Shown: in pieces, positions 17,306-27,003 of the stretch
How the letters are laid out: the number at the start of each line of letters is the position of its first letter
Numbering within the stretch: the stretch's first letter is position 1
Assembly (NCBI RefSeq): GCF_001205715.1
Contig: NZ_AQQZ01000003.1
Span: 248,001-312,000, forward strand
Direction of reading: 5' to 3'
Source of the DNA: Pseudaestuariivita atlantica
GTDB lineage: Bacteria; Pseudomonadota; Alphaproteobacteria; Rhodobacterales; Rhodobacteraceae
DNA: 64,000 nt
Notes under the pieces: generated by a model
What the model was told of the DNA's origin: nothing
Database searches by the model: none
The model's input: the letters and a program-made list of their open reading frames with translations, nothing else
Program-made: the position numbers and the translations under genes

Positions 17306-17331
17306 GGGCCGTCCGGCAATCCGGGCGGCCC
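17306..17331 (+). terminator. Intercistronic hairpin between TAXI binding protein and permease
   Basis: GGGCCGTCCGG at 17306-17316 pairs with CCGGGCGGCCC at 17321-17331 (one G.T) across the loop CAAT. No T-tract follows, so partial termination or mRNA stabilisation is likely, giving more binding protein than permease. Confidence 0.55.
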
Positions 17332-17389
17332 ATTGACCACAACGGATTAGACCAAAAGCGATCTCGAAAAACAGAGACGGGGGGACGGA

Positions 17390-20014
17390 ATGGCACAGGA
17401 TACAGATGCACGCTCGGCCGACGATCTGGTCGCCGAAGCGGATACCGGCGCGCGGAACCCGTCCTCTGCCTGGCAGGCCAACCTGATCATCGGGACCTGC
17501 ATCGTCTGGTCGCTGTTCCAGCTTTACATCGCGTCGAAGGTGCCCGGCCTGCTGGCACAGGCCACGGGCATGAACATCTTTGCCAACATCGTCGCGCAGG
17601 CACGGTTCGTGCACCTTGCCTTCGCCATCATGCTGGCAACGCTCGCCTTCCCCCTGTTCAAGTCTTCGCCACGGGATCGCATCCCGGCCTATGACTGGGT
17701 TCTGGTCGTGCTTGGCGTGGCGTCGTGTCTCTACCTCGTCGTCTTCCGGTTCGAGATCGCGGACCGCCCCGGATTGTGGAGCACCACCGACATCACCGTG
17801 TCCTTCATCGGGATGACGGTCCTGTTCACCGCGGTCTACCGATCCCTCGGCCTGCCGCTGGTGATCATCGCGGGCGCCTTCGTCGCGTTCGCGTTCTTCG
17901 GTGGCTATTCGGAATGGGCGCGCAACATCACCAATTACGGCGGCGCGTCCCTGTCGAAGGCGCTGGGACATTATTGGATGCAGACCGAGGGCGTCTTCGG
18001 CGTGGCGCTTGGCGTGTCCACGACGATGATCTTCCTCTTCGTGCTGTTCGGCGCGCTGCTTGACCGCGCGGGCGGCGGATCTTGGTTCATCAATGTCGCC
18101 GTGGCGCTGCTGGGCGCGTTGCGCGGCGGGCCGGCCAAGGCCGCGGTCCTGTCGTCGATGCTGACCGGCATGATTTCCGGCAGCTCCATTTCGAACACCG
18201 TGACCACCGGCACCTTCACGATCCCGCTGATGAAGCGCATCGGGTTCCCCGCCGAGAAGGCGGGCGCGGTCGAGGTCGCATCCTCGACCAACGGACAGTT
18301 GACCCCGCCGGTGATGGGGGCGGCGGCCTTCCTGATGGTCGAATACGTCAACATTCCCTACATCGACGTGGTCAAGCACGCCTTCCTGCCCGCCGTGATC
18401 TCTTACATCGCGCTGCTCTACATCGTGCATCTCGAGGCGCTGAAGATGCAGATGCAGGGCCTCAAGAAGGCGGGGCGGCATATCGGCCCGATCCTGATCC
18501 TGATCCTGTTCCTGTCGGGTTTCATTTTCCTCGGTGCCGCGACCTACGCGATGATCGCGCTGCGCGGCCTGCTTGACGGGGTGATGACCGAAAGCGTCTA
18601 TGGCGGGCTTGCCGTCGTCGCGGTGCTGTACCTCGTCCTCGTCTATTACGCGTCGCGCTACCCGGACGTGGCCATGAACGATCCCGACAAGGAGCTGGAG
18701 GCGCCGCGGCTGACGCCGACGCTGCTGGGCGGAGCGTATTTCTCTTTGCCGATCTTCATCCTCGTGTGGAACCTGATGGTGCGCACCGACAGCCTTGACC
18801 GGCTGTCGCCGTCGCTGTCGGCCTTCTGGGCGACCATATTCATGATCGTGGTCGCGCTGACGCACCGCCCGCTCAAGGCGTTCTTCCGGGGGGAAGGACT
18901 TGGCGGTGAGACCCTGCAGGGGTGGCGCGATTTCATCGGCGGGCTGATCCTTGGCGCGCGCAACATGATCGGGATCGGCGTTGCCACCGGTGCCGCCGGG
19001 ATCATCGTGGGCACGATCAGCCTGACGGGCGCGCACCAGGTCATCGGGCAAGTGGTGGAGGTGATCGCGGGCGGCAATATCTGGGTCCTGCTGATCCTCG
19101 TCGCGGTCATGTCGCTGATCCTTGGCATGGGCCTGCCGACCACGGCCAACTACATCGTCGTGTCGTCCCTGATGGCGCCGGTCATCCTGTCGGTGGGCGC
19201 GCAGGCGGGGTACATCTTCCCTCTGATCGCCGTGCACCTTTTCGTGTTCTATTTCGGCATTCTTGCCGACGACACGCCACCGGTGGGCCTCGCGGCCTAT
19301 GCCGCCGCCGCGATTTCGCGCGGCGATCCGATCAAGACGGGTGTGCAGGGCTTTGCCTATGACATCCGGACCGCGCTGCTGCCGTTCCTGTTCATCTTCA
19401 ACACCGACCTCTTGCTGATCGATGTCGGGCTGGGCAAGGCTGTGCTGGTGTTCTTCATATCCCTAATCGCGATGCTGTTATTCGCGGCGGCGACGCAGGG
19501 GTATTTCATCGCCAAGAGCAGGCTTTGGGAAACCGTTGCCCTGCTGTTCATCGCCTTCATGCTGTTCCGGCCAGGTTTCTTCCTCGACCAGGTCAGCGAC
19601 AGGTACATGTCGGCCACGGGGCCTGCCGCGCTTGAACTGATGGCAGGGGCAGAGACCGGGCAGGAGGTGAGGGTCCTCATTTCGGGTCCCGATTTCGACA
19701 CCGGCAAAGATCGCCCCACCACCATCGTCGTTCCTGCCGTGGCGGGCGATGCCGAGGCGGCGCTGGATGCGCAAGGGCTGGCGATCCTGCCCGATGGCGA
19801 CGTGCTGGCGATGGACGAACCCTTCCCCGGCACGCCGTTCTTCGAAAGCCTCGGCAACGAGTACGATTTCTACGGGGACGTCCCCGTCCAGATCACCGAG
19901 GTCCAGATCGAGAATGAACGCGCCCCGAAAGAGCTGTTCTTCATCCCCGCGCTTCTTCTGTTGCTGGGCGTCGTCCTGATCCAGCGCCGCCGCGCGACCC
20001 AACCCGCATTCTGA
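17390..20014 (+). CDS. TRAP transporter fused permease (4TM/12TM, TAXI type)
   Basis: An 874-residue inner-membrane protein joining DctQ-like and DctM-like parts, as is typical for TAXI systems. DctM features include GSISGSSISNTVTTG-like sequence (MISGSSISNTVTTGTF), SSTNGQLTPPVMGAAAFLM and ILGMGLPTTANYIV, and the late motif DDTPPVGLAAYAAAAIS. A further 150 residues after the last core segment include a soluble stretch at about 740-850 and a final hydrophobic segment (FFIPALLLLLGVVLI). The start at 17390 follows GGGGGGACGGA. It transports whatever the preceding TAXI protein binds. Confidence 0.92.
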   Translation: MAQDTDARSADDLVAEADTGARNPSSAWQANLIIGTCIVWSLFQLYIASKVPGLLAQATGMNIFANIVAQARFVHLAFAIMLATLAFPLFKSSPRDRIPAYDWVLVVLGVASCLYLVVFRFEIADRPGLWSTTDITVSFIGMTVLFTAVYRSLGLPLVIIAGAFVAFAFFGGYSEWARNITNYGGASLSKALGHYWMQTEGVFGVALGVSTTMIFLFVLFGALLDRAGGGSWFINVAVALLGALRGGPAKAAVLSSMLTGMISGSSISNTVTTGTFTIPLMKRIGFPAEKAGAVEVASSTNGQLTPPVMGAAAFLMVEYVNIPYIDVVKHAFLPAVISYIALLYIVHLEALKMQMQGLKKAGRHIGPILILILFLSGFIFLGAATYAMIALRGLLDGVMTESVYGGLAVVAVLYLVLVYYASRYPDVAMNDPDKELEAPRLTPTLLGGAYFSLPIFILVWNLMVRTDSLDRLSPSLSAFWATIFMIVVALTHRPLKAFFRGEGLGGETLQGWRDFIGGLILGARNMIGIGVATGAAGIIVGTISLTGAHQVIGQVVEVIAGGNIWVLLILVAVMSLILGMGLPTTANYIVVSSLMAPVILSVGAQAGYIFPLIAVHLFVFYFGILADDTPPVGLAAYAAAAISRGDPIKTGVQGFAYDIRTALLPFLFIFNTDLLLIDVGLGKAVLVFFISLIAMLLFAAATQGYFIAKSRLWETVALLFIAFMLFRPGFFLDQVSDRYMSATGPAALELMAGAETGQEVRVLISGPDFDTGKDRPTTIVVPAVAGDAEAALDAQGLAILPDGDVLAMDEPFPGTPFFESLGNEYDFYGDVPVQITEVQIENERAPKELFFIPALLLLLGVVLIQRRRATQPAF

Positions 20015-20024
20015 GGACCGGGAC

Positions 20025-20450
20025 ATGTTTGATACTCTTCTGCTGGCCGTCGACATCAACGATCCCGAGGGCACTTTGCGCGGCGCGCAGGTCGCGGTGG
20101 ACATGGCCAAACGGGACGGTTCGGTCCTGCACGTTCTGAACGTCGTGCCCGAGCAGGGCATGCCCATCGTCGGTGCCTCCCTTGCCCCGGACCACGACGA
20201 AACCGTCCGGAACGCCGCGCATAAGGGTCTTGAAGACTGGGCGGCGGCGCATGTTCCGCAGGACGTAAGCGCGAAGCTGCATGTCGCGCGGGGCACGGTG
20301 TACGACCAGATCCTGAAGGCGGCGGATCGCCTTGGCGTCGGGTGCATCATCGTCGGCGCCCACAGCCCCATGCTGAAGGATTACCTGATCGGCACGAACG
20401 CCGCGCGGGTCGTGCGCCACGCGTCGCAATCCGTGTTCGTCGTCCGCTAG
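20025..20450 (+). CDS. Universal stress protein (UspA family, TRAP-associated)
   Basis: A 141-residue single-domain USP. It has the N-terminal strand MFDTLLLAVDIN and the ATP-loop region GCIIVGAHSPMLKDYLIGTNA ending in VVRHASQSVFVV. In TeaD of the ectoine TRAP system a USP of this kind binds ATP and tunes transport. It follows the permease by 10 bases with GAGGACCGGGAC before the ATG, so it belongs to this operon and probably modulates the TAXI transporter. Confidence 0.9.
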   Translation: MFDTLLLAVDINDPEGTLRGAQVAVDMAKRDGSVLHVLNVVPEQGMPIVGASLAPDHDETVRNAAHKGLEDWAAAHVPQDVSAKLHVARGTVYDQILKAADRLGVGCIIVGAHSPMLKDYLIGTNAARVVRHASQSVFVVR

Positions 20451-20471
20451 GATCAAGCACCGCGCCCGGCG

Positions 20472-21461
20472 TCAGAGACCCCGTTCCGCAAGCCTTTCAG
20501 CCCCCGCGCGCCACGACGGCAAGTGCCGGTCGAGACAGTCGCGTATTCCGGTGAGGCCCGCTGCCTCCAGCGCGGTTTCGAACTGGCGCGCGACGCGGGG
20601 CAGGAAGGACAGGTAGCGCGGTTTGCTGTCGCGCTGCGCCAGCCGGACGAACACGCCCATGATCCGCGCATGCCTTTGCGCGCCCAGCAGGTGGTACCGT
20701 TGCCGGGTGCCCGTCCCTGCCCCGGACCGCGCGATGTATCGCTCCAGCATCTCCTCTTCGAGGCCCAGAGACAGGTCCCGCCGCGCGTCCTGCAACAGCG
20801 ACACCAGGTCGTATTCCCGAGGGCCCAGCAGGGCATCCTGGAAATCGAGGAGACCGCACCGCGCAACGCCGGTCCGGTCGCGCAGGAGCATCAGGTTGTC
20901 GACGTGGAAATCCTTGAGAACCAGCGCGTCCCGGCGCGCGGCGACATCGCGCAGGGCCTCGCGCCAGAGGCCCCGCCACTCGACTTTAAATGCCGCCGCC
21001 TCCGCCATGCCAGCCGCCGGGGCGAACCAGTCGGCGAAAAGGTCAAGCTCGTCGAGATAGGTGTCGAGAGCGTAGGGCGGCTGTGCGGTCCCGGTCGCTC
21101 CGGGTGCGGCGTGCAGGTGAGCGAGGGCGTCGATGGCGAGTTCATAGAGGTCACGCTCATCGGTCCCGGCGGTCAGTTCGGCGGCATAGGTCGCATCCCC
21201 GAAATCCTCGATCAGTGCCAGGCCGTGGGCGGGATCGGTCGCGAGGATGCCCGGTGCGGAAAGCCCCAGCCCCGCCAGATGCGGTGACAGGCGCAGGTAG
21301 GCGGCATAGCCCACCGGATCGGTCGCGTCCTGCATCAGCAAGATCGCCTTGCCGGAGACGCGATAATACCGCCGGGGCGAGGCATCCGAGGTCAACTGCG
21401 CAAGGTCCGCCGGGCCGATCCCGTTTCGGCCAAGGAATTCCGTGAGGGCTGCGTCGCTCAT
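20472..21461 (-). CDS. Phosphotransferase family protein (APH/AmgK-like sugar kinase)
   Basis: A 329-residue aminoglycoside-phosphotransferase-fold protein. The catalytic loop is visible as LVLKDFHVDNLMLL (about residue 207) and the metal Asp as CGLLDFQDALLGPREYDL (about 230). The N-terminal lobe includes SPRRYYRV and ILLMQDAT. Close relatives in Alphaproteobacteria are AmgK-type anomeric kinases for cell-wall amino sugars, often beside tsaE and murU. Neither is here, so the substrate is inferred only by fold. The start at 21461 was chosen because longer versions run into tRNA-Leu. Confidence 0.8.
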   Translation of the reverse strand: MSDAALTEFLGRNGIGPADLAQLTSDASPRRYYRVSGKAILLMQDATDPVGYAAYLRLSPHLAGLGLSAPGILATDPAHGLALIEDFGDATYAAELTAGTDERDLYELAIDALAHLHAAPGATGTAQPPYALDTYLDELDLFADWFAPAAGMAEAAAFKVEWRGLWREALRDVAARRDALVLKDFHVDNLMLLRDRTGVARCGLLDFQDALLGPREYDLVSLLQDARRDLSLGLEEEMLERYIARSGAGTGTRQRYHLLGAQRHARIMGVFVRLAQRDSKPRYLSFLPRVARQFETALEAAGLTGIRDCLDRHLPSWRAGAERLAERGL

Positions 21462-21502
21462 GCCGGTCCGTCTTTCGGCGGCGCGGGCCGCGTAGATCTT
21501 GA

Positions 21503-21588
21503 TGGTACCCGCGGCCGGACTCGAACCGGCACGGCACAAAGGCCTAGGGATTTTAAGTCCCCTATGTCTACCATTCCATCACGCGGGC
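21503..21588 (-). tRNA. tRNA-Leu (anticodon TAA)
   Basis: Read on the minus strand, the acceptor GCCCGCG pairs with CGCGGGT (G1.U72 wobble). The anticodon stem-loop is GGGGA-CTTAAAA-TCCCT, with anticodon TAA. A variable arm of class II size follows, then the T arm GCCGG-TTCGAGT-CCGGC and an encoded CCA at 21503-21505. Confidence 0.94.
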
Positions 21589-21650
21589 CCGGCGCGACCA
21601 TAGGCCGGGCCGGGTGGAGATGAAAGCCGGATCGGGGGATGCGCGCGGGC

Positions 21651-22202
21651 CTACAGACGGACGCCCGGTTCCTTCGGGCCGTCCTTCAGGAACCGACGCT
21701 CGCTAAGCCACGGATTGAGCTTCAGCGCCTCGCGCAGGACCTCCTGCGCCTCCTCGTCGCGTTCCAGCCCCATCAGCGTCAGCGCCTTGCCCGACAGCGC
21801 CCCGATATGGCGCGGGCTGAGCGACAGCGTCTTGTCGAGATCGACCAGCGCCTTGTCGAATTTAGCCTGCAGGAAATAGGCAAAGGCACGCTGGTTGTAG
21901 CCCTCGGCATAATCGGGGCAGTAGTTGATCAGCGCGTCGAAATTGGCCAGCGCGCCGACGAAGTTGGAATAGCTGCGTTGCGCCATGCCGCGATCAAGAA
22001 AGGTCTGCGACAACGCGTCCGGCGCGTCGAGCCAGATTTCCCACAGCTTGGCGTTCCACGCTGCCGCCGCGCCCTCGTTCGGGGCAAGCGTCAGCTGGCG
22101 CACGATGTTGGTGATTTCGCCCGACCGGTCCGCCGGTTCCGGGCAGGTGCCGGCATATGCGGGCATCGCGAGGAATAGGAAGGGAATGGCTAGCTGTTTC
22201 AT
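21651..22202 (-). CDS. Secreted TPR-repeat protein
   Basis: A 183-residue protein with signal peptide MKQLAIPFLFLAMPAYAG. Three tetratricopeptide repeats follow at about residues 68-165: RGMAQRSYSNFVGALANFDA, NQRAFAYFLQAKFDKALVDL and GKALTLMGLERDEEAQEVL. It should sit in the periplasm and act as a protein-binding scaffold. It forms its own unit upstream of tRNA-Leu. The partner is unknown. Confidence 0.83.
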   Translation of the reverse strand: MKQLAIPFLFLAMPAYAGTCPEPADRSGEITNIVRQLTLAPNEGAAAAWNAKLWEIWLDAPDALSQTFLDRGMAQRSYSNFVGALANFDALINYCPDYAEGYNQRAFAYFLQAKFDKALVDLDKTLSLSPRHIGALSGKALTLMGLERDEEAQEVLREALKLNPWLSERRFLKDGPKEPGVRL

Positions 22203-22244
22203 ACCTCAAAGGATGGCGCGAAATGGCTGCAAATCAAGCGTCGA

Positions 22245-22703
22245 TCATTCGAAACCGCTTTCCTTCACGGCCTCCATCACCACGAAGGTCGAGGTTGCCG
22301 CGACATGCGGCAGTTGCGAAATCCGCTCGGCCAGCACCTTGCGGTAGCGTGCCATGTCGGACGTGCGCACCTTCAACAGGTAGTCGAAATTGCCCGCGAT
22401 CATGTGCGCCTGTTCGACCTCGGGGATGGCGGCGACGGCGGTGTTGAAGGCCGAAAGCGCCGCCTCCCGCGTGTCGTCGAGCCGCACCTCGACAAACGCG
22501 ATGTGGCTGAGACCCAGCCGCACAGGATCAAGCATCGCGCGATAGCCGCGAATGATCCCCTGCCCTTCCAGCCGCTTCAGCCGCGCCTGAGTCGGCGATT
22601 TCGACAGGTTGATGCGCCCGGCCAGCTCGGTCACGCTGATGCGTCCCTCGCTGGCAAGGATGTCGAGTATGCGGCGGTCGAACTCGTCAAGGTCGGAAAT
22701 CAT
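22245..22703 (-). CDS. putR: Lrp/AsnC-family regulator, probable proline-responsive PutR
   Basis: A 152-residue feast/famine regulator. The helix-turn-helix lies at about residues 5-62 (FDRRILDILASEGRISVTELA, INLSKSPTQARLKRLEGQGII). The RAM ligand domain is at about 70-145 (HIAFVEVRLDD, VEQAHMIAGNFDYLLKVR, VAATSTFVVMEAVK). It is divergent from putA, the standard arrangement in Alphaproteobacteria whose PutA lacks a DNA-binding domain; there PutR activates putA when proline is present. The start at 22703 precedes the helix-turn-helix closely. The symbol rests on context. Confidence 0.9.
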   Translation of the reverse strand: MISDLDEFDRRILDILASEGRISVTELAGRINLSKSPTQARLKRLEGQGIIRGYRAMLDPVRLGLSHIAFVEVRLDDTREAALSAFNTAVAAIPEVEQAHMIAGNFDYLLKVRTSDMARYRKVLAERISQLPHVAATSTFVVMEAVKESGFE

Positions 22704-22808
22704 GTAAATCCATCCCAATGCAGTCTGATTGCCCCTCGTATATCTTGATCAAAGTGAAAATGCATACCGGTTTCGATGTATGATGGTGAAAGAGACTGGA
22801 GAAATTCC
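22704..22808. promoter_or_regulatory. putR-putA divergent promoter region
   Basis: About 105 AT-richer bases separate the regulator from the putA coding start. They contain TTGATCAA at 22745-22752, a perfect 8-bp palindrome, and several A/T clusters as expected for Lrp-type binding. Exact sites cannot be fixed by eye. Confidence 0.4.
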
Positions 22809-25800
22809 GTGCCCGATTCGCTGTCAGACCTGCGCCGCGCCATCGACGCCGCAACCTATGCCGACCCCGAAGAGACCCTGGCCGCCCTCACATCCTCCGC
22901 CGGGCTGAGCCGCGACGACCGGGCGCGCATCGCCGGTGCGGGCGCAAGCCTTGTGACGCGGATCCGCGAGGACGCCGATCCCGGCCTGATGGAAGTGTTC
23001 CTCGCCGAATACGGGTTGTCGACCGACGAAGGCGTCGCCCTGATGTGCCTGGCCGAGGCGCTTTTGCGTGTGCCAGACGCCGACACGATCGACGCGCTGA
23101 TCGAGGACAAGATCGCGCCAAGCGACTGGGGCCGCCACCTTGGCCATTCCACGTCGTCGCTGGTCAATGCCTCGACCTGGGCGCTGATGCTGACGGGGCG
23201 GGTGCTGGACGACGATCAGCCGGGGCCCATCGGCCACCTGCGCGGCGCGATCAAGCGGCTTGGGGAGCCGGTGATCCGCACCGCCGTGAGCCGCGCGATG
23301 CGCGAGATGGGCCGCCAGTTCGTTCTGGGCGAGGATATCGCCGCCGCCATGCAGCGCGCGAAGGGGATGGAGGCCAAGGGCTTCACCTACAGCTATGACA
23401 TGCTGGGAGAGGCCGCGCGGACCGAGGCCGACGCCAAACGCTATCATCTGTCCTATTCCCGCGCCATCGCGGCCATCGCCGCCGCCGCGACCCACGGCGA
23501 CATCCGCCGCAACCCCGGCATCTCGGTCAAGCTGTCGGCGCTGTATCCGCGGTATGAACCGGCGCAGCATGGCGCGGTGATGACCCTCGTGGTGCCGCGC
23601 CTGCGCTCGCTTGCGCTGCTGGCGAAATCGGCGGGGATCGGGCTGAACGTCGACGCGGAAGAGGCGAACCGCCTGTCGCTGTCGCTCGACGTGATCGAGG
23701 CGGTGTTGCGCGATCCGTCGCTGGCGGGGTGGGACGGGTTCGGCGTCGTCGTGCAGGCCTATGGCCCCCGCGCAGGCGCGGTGATCGACTGGCTGCATGC
23801 GCTGGCGACCGAGCTTGACCGCAAGTTGATGGTGCGGCTCGTCAAGGGCGCCTACTGGGATACCGAGATCAAGGCGGCGCAGGTCGAGGGCCTGCCGCGC
23901 TTCCCGGTCTTCACGGCGAAACCCGCGACCGACGTGTCGTATATCTCGAACGCCCGGAAACTGCTGGGCCTGACGGACCGGCTCTATCCGCAATTCGCGA
24001 CCCACAACGCCCACACCGTCGCAGCCATCCTCGATGCCGGGGCCGATCCGCAAACCTACGAATTCCAGCGCCTGCACGGCATGGGCGAGGCGCTGCACCG
24101 GCTGGTCATGGCCGATGCCGGGACGCGCTGCCGCATCTACGCGCCGGTCGGCGCGCATCGTGACCTACTGGCCTACCTCGTACGGCGCCTGTTGGAGAAC
24201 GGGGCAAACTCGTCCTTCGTCAACCAGATCGTCGATGCCAGCGTCCCGCCCGAAGACGTGGCCCGCGATCCGTGGGACGCGCTGGACGATGCACAGCCGC
24301 GCATCACGCCGGGCACCGACCTGTACCTGCCGGAACGTCCCAATTCCCGTGGCTGGGACCTTGACCATCCGCCAACCCTCGACGCGCTGGACACCGCGCG
24401 CGACGCCTTCCGGCAGACCGAGTGGCATGCCCGCCCCTCGACGCGCGAGGATGCGCTGTCAGGGGAGCAAAGGCTCACCGTCGCCGACCCGACGGGCGGA
24501 TCACCTGTCGGCACCGTGGTCGAGGCAACGGCGGCGGACGTCGACGCGGCCTTCGCCGCCGCGCGCCCGTGGGATGCGCCGGACCGGGCCGCGATCCTGA
24601 ACCGCGCCGCCGATCTCTACGAGGCGCATCATGCCGAACTGTTCGCGCTTCTCGCGCGGGAAGCGGGCAAAACGCTGCCCGATTGCGTCGCCGAACTGCG
24701 CGAGGCGGTGGATTTCCTGCGCTATTACGCCGCCCGCGTGCCCGAGGCGCCTCCGCTGGGGCGGGTGGCCTGCATTTCGCCGTGGAACTTCCCTCTGGCG
24801 ATCTTCACCGGCCAGATCGCGGCCGCACTTGCCGCCGGGAACGCGGTGCTTGCCAAACCGGCCCCGCAGACGCCGCTTGTGGCCCACCGCGCTGTCGAGT
24901 TGCTGCACGAGGCCGGCATCCCGCGAGACGCGCTGCACCTTCTGCCGGGCGGGACCGACCCCGGCGTCGCGCTGACAAGGGATGCCCGCCTCGACGGGGT
25001 CGCGTTCACCGGGTCGACCGGTACGGCGCAGGCGATCCGGCGCAGCCTTGCGGCGGCCAACCCCAACGCGATGATGATCGCCGAAACCGGCGGCCTGAAC
25101 GCGATGATCGTGGACAGCACGGCGCTGCCGGAACAGGCGGTGCAGGCGATCATCGAAAGCGCCTTTCAATCCGCGGGCCAGCGCTGCTCGGCACTGCGGT
25201 GCCTCTACGTGCAGTCCGACATCGCGCCCGACCTGATCGCGATGCTGACAGGTGCGATGGACGCATTGCGGCTGGGGGACCCGTGGGACCGCGCCACCGA
25301 TGTGGGCCCCGTGATCGACCCCGACGCGCAGGCCCGCATCGCCGCCCATATCGACCGCGCGCGGGCGGAAGGCCGGGTGCGCCACAGCGTTCCCACCCCG
25401 CAAGAGGGCACCTTCATCGCGCCCACCCTGATCGAGGTGTCGGGCATCGACGCGCTGGAAGAGGAGGTCTTCGGCCCGGTCCTGCATGTCGCCACGTTCG
25501 AAGCGGACGAGATCGACGCCGTGATCGACGCGATCAACGCCAGCGGCTATGGCCTGACCTTTGGCCTGCACACGCGGATCGACGACCGGGTGCAGCACGT
25601 GACCGACCGGGTGGCGGCGGGCAACATCTATGTCAACCGCAACCAGATCGGTGCGATCGTGGGCAGCCAGCCCTTCGGCGGCGAGGGCCTTTCCGGCACC
25701 GGGCCGAAGGCAGGCGGGCCGCATTACGTGCCGCGTTTCACACGCAGCGACCCTCCCGTGCCGGGCACCCCGTGGGACGGCAGGATGGAGACGGAGGCCC

Positions 25801-26228
25801 TGCGCGCCGCCTTGGCCGGCGCAACCGGCGGCACCGCCGCGCCACCGGCATCCCTGCCGGGCCCGACGGGCGAGTCGAACCGCCTCTCCACTCTCCCGCG
25901 CCAGCCGCTTCTGTGCCTCGGTCCCGGAGCGGAGGCCGCGCAGGCGCAGGCTGATGCCATACACCGCCTTGGCGGTGTCGCGGTGGCTGCCACGGGTGCC
26001 GTCGACCCCGCGGTTCTGGAATCCCTGGAACCCTTGGGTGGTGTTCTGTGGTGGGGCGATGCGCAGGACGGCCGCGAGATGGCGGCGGCGCTGGCAAGAC
26101 GACCGGGCCCCATCGTGCCCCTGATCACCGGGGCACCGGACGCCGCGCATGCGCTGCTGGAACGGCATGTCTGCATCGACACGACCGCCGCGGGCGGGAA
26201 TGCCGCGCTTTTGGCGCAAGCGTCTTGA
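22809..26228 (+). CDS. putA: Bifunctional proline dehydrogenase / L-glutamate gamma-semialdehyde dehydrogenase PutA
   Basis: A 1139-residue enzyme oxidising proline to glutamate. The FAD-dependent proline dehydrogenase barrel spans about residues 110-450 (YSYDMLGEAART, GISVKLSALYPRYE, VRLVKGAYWDTEIK, FQRLHGMGEAL, YAPVGAHRDLLAYLVRRL). The aldehyde dehydrogenase spans about 500-980 (CISPWNFPLAIF, GVAFTGSTGTAQ, catalytic Cys in SAGQRCSALR and Glu in AETGG). The last 120 residues form the extra C-terminal domain. No ribbon-helix-helix is present at the N-terminus, matching a separate PutR. GTG at 22809 has GGAGA six bases upstream and is preferred to the ATG at 22776, which has none. Confidence 0.95.
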   Translation: MPDSLSDLRRAIDAATYADPEETLAALTSSAGLSRDDRARIAGAGASLVTRIREDADPGLMEVFLAEYGLSTDEGVALMCLAEALLRVPDADTIDALIEDKIAPSDWGRHLGHSTSSLVNASTWALMLTGRVLDDDQPGPIGHLRGAIKRLGEPVIRTAVSRAMREMGRQFVLGEDIAAAMQRAKGMEAKGFTYSYDMLGEAARTEADAKRYHLSYSRAIAAIAAAATHGDIRRNPGISVKLSALYPRYEPAQHGAVMTLVVPRLRSLALLAKSAGIGLNVDAEEANRLSLSLDVIEAVLRDPSLAGWDGFGVVVQAYGPRAGAVIDWLHALATELDRKLMVRLVKGAYWDTEIKAAQVEGLPRFPVFTAKPATDVSYISNARKLLGLTDRLYPQFATHNAHTVAAILDAGADPQTYEFQRLHGMGEALHRLVMADAGTRCRIYAPVGAHRDLLAYLVRRLLENGANSSFVNQIVDASVPPEDVARDPWDALDDAQPRITPGTDLYLPERPNSRGWDLDHPPTLDALDTARDAFRQTEWHARPSTREDALSGEQRLTVADPTGGSPVGTVVEATAADVDAAFAAARPWDAPDRAAILNRAADLYEAHHAELFALLAREAGKTLPDCVAELREAVDFLRYYAARVPEAPPLGRVACISPWNFPLAIFTGQIAAALAAGNAVLAKPAPQTPLVAHRAVELLHEAGIPRDALHLLPGGTDPGVALTRDARLDGVAFTGSTGTAQAIRRSLAAANPNAMMIAETGGLNAMIVDSTALPEQAVQAIIESAFQSAGQRCSALRCLYVQSDIAPDLIAMLTGAMDALRLGDPWDRATDVGPVIDPDAQARIAAHIDRARAEGRVRHSVPTPQEGTFIAPTLIEVSGIDALEEEVFGPVLHVATFEADEIDAVIDAINASGYGLTFGLHTRIDDRVQHVTDRVAAGNIYVNRNQIGAIVGSQPFGGEGLSGTGPKAGGPHYVPRFTRSDPPVPGTPWDGRMETEALRAALAGATGGTAAPPASLPGPTGESNRLSTLPRQPLLCLGPGAEAAQAQADAIHRLGGVAVAATGAVDPAVLESLEPLGGVLWWGDAQDGREMAAALARRPGPIVPLITGAPDAAHALLERHVCIDTTAAGGNAALLAQAS

Positions 26229-26259
26229 CCCACGCCGCGCGATCCCTACCGTCAGGCGC

Positions 26260-27003
26260 ATGTTCCCGATCCGAGATCACAACCCGTCCGGCCGCACGCC
26301 TTTCGTCACCTACGCGCTGATCGCGATCAACGTCGTGGTCTTCCTCAGCTACTGGCACCTGATGGGCGATCCCCGCGCCATTGGGCAGGTCTATTTCGAC
26401 TGGGCCCTGATCCCCGCGCGCCTGTCGTCGGGCGACGGGTGGAGCGGGCTTTTCACCTCGATGTTCCTGCATGGCGGGTTCCTGCACATCGCGGGCAACA
26501 TGCTGTTCCTGTTCATTTTCGGCGACAACATGGAAGACGAGATGGGCCACCTGCCCTTCCTTCTGTTCTATGTGATCGCGGGCCTTGGTGCGGGGTATCT
26601 CCAGTACCTGTCGGAACCGTTTTCGCGGATCCCGACCGTTGGCGCATCGGGGGCCATCGCGGGCGTCATGGGGGGTTACCTTCTGCTCTTTCCGAAGGCG
26701 AAGGTGGACATCCTGTTCATCTTCATCGTGTTCTTCCGCATCTTCCCGATCCCCGCATGGATCATGCTGGGATTGTGGTTCGCGCTTCAGTTGTTCAGCG
26801 GCGTGGCGGTCGATACCTCCGCCGGCGGGGTGGCCTACTGGGCGCATGCGGGCGGTTTCATCGTCGGGCTTGCCCTGACCGTGCCGCTATGGCTGCGCCG
26901 TGGCGGGCCGCGGTTCTGGGACCGGACCGAGGGGCACCCGCCACACCCCGAAGCCACCTATAAGCTCACGCCAAGCTCGATCCCCAAGGTGCCGCGCCGG
27001 TGA
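26260..27003 (+). CDS. Rhomboid family intramembrane serine protease
   Basis: A 247-residue membrane protein with six or seven hydrophobic segments. The catalytic Ser lies in TVGASGAIAGVMGGY (about residue 130) and the His in GVAYWAHAGGFIVG (about 196). The oxyanion region HGGFLHIAGNMLFLFIFGDN is also typical. It cleaves transmembrane substrates within the inner membrane. The start at 26260 is 31 bases past putA. Its stop overlaps the GTG of the next gene, so those two are coupled. Confidence 0.92.
   Translation: MFPIRDHNPSGRTPFVTYALIAINVVVFLSYWHLMGDPRAIGQVYFDWALIPARLSSGDGWSGLFTSMFLHGGFLHIAGNMLFLFIFGDNMEDEMGHLPFLLFYVIAGLGAGYLQYLSEPFSRIPTVGASGAIAGVMGGYLLLFPKAKVDILFIFIVFFRIFPIPAWIMLGLWFALQLFSGVAVDTSAGGVAYWAHAGGFIVGLALTVPLWLRRGGPRFWDRTEGHPPHPEATYKLTPSSIPKVPRR

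Noticed and set aside
17213-19237. A 674-codon minus-strand frame
   Set aside because: It is antisense to the TRAP permease, whose membrane segments and family motifs are clear.
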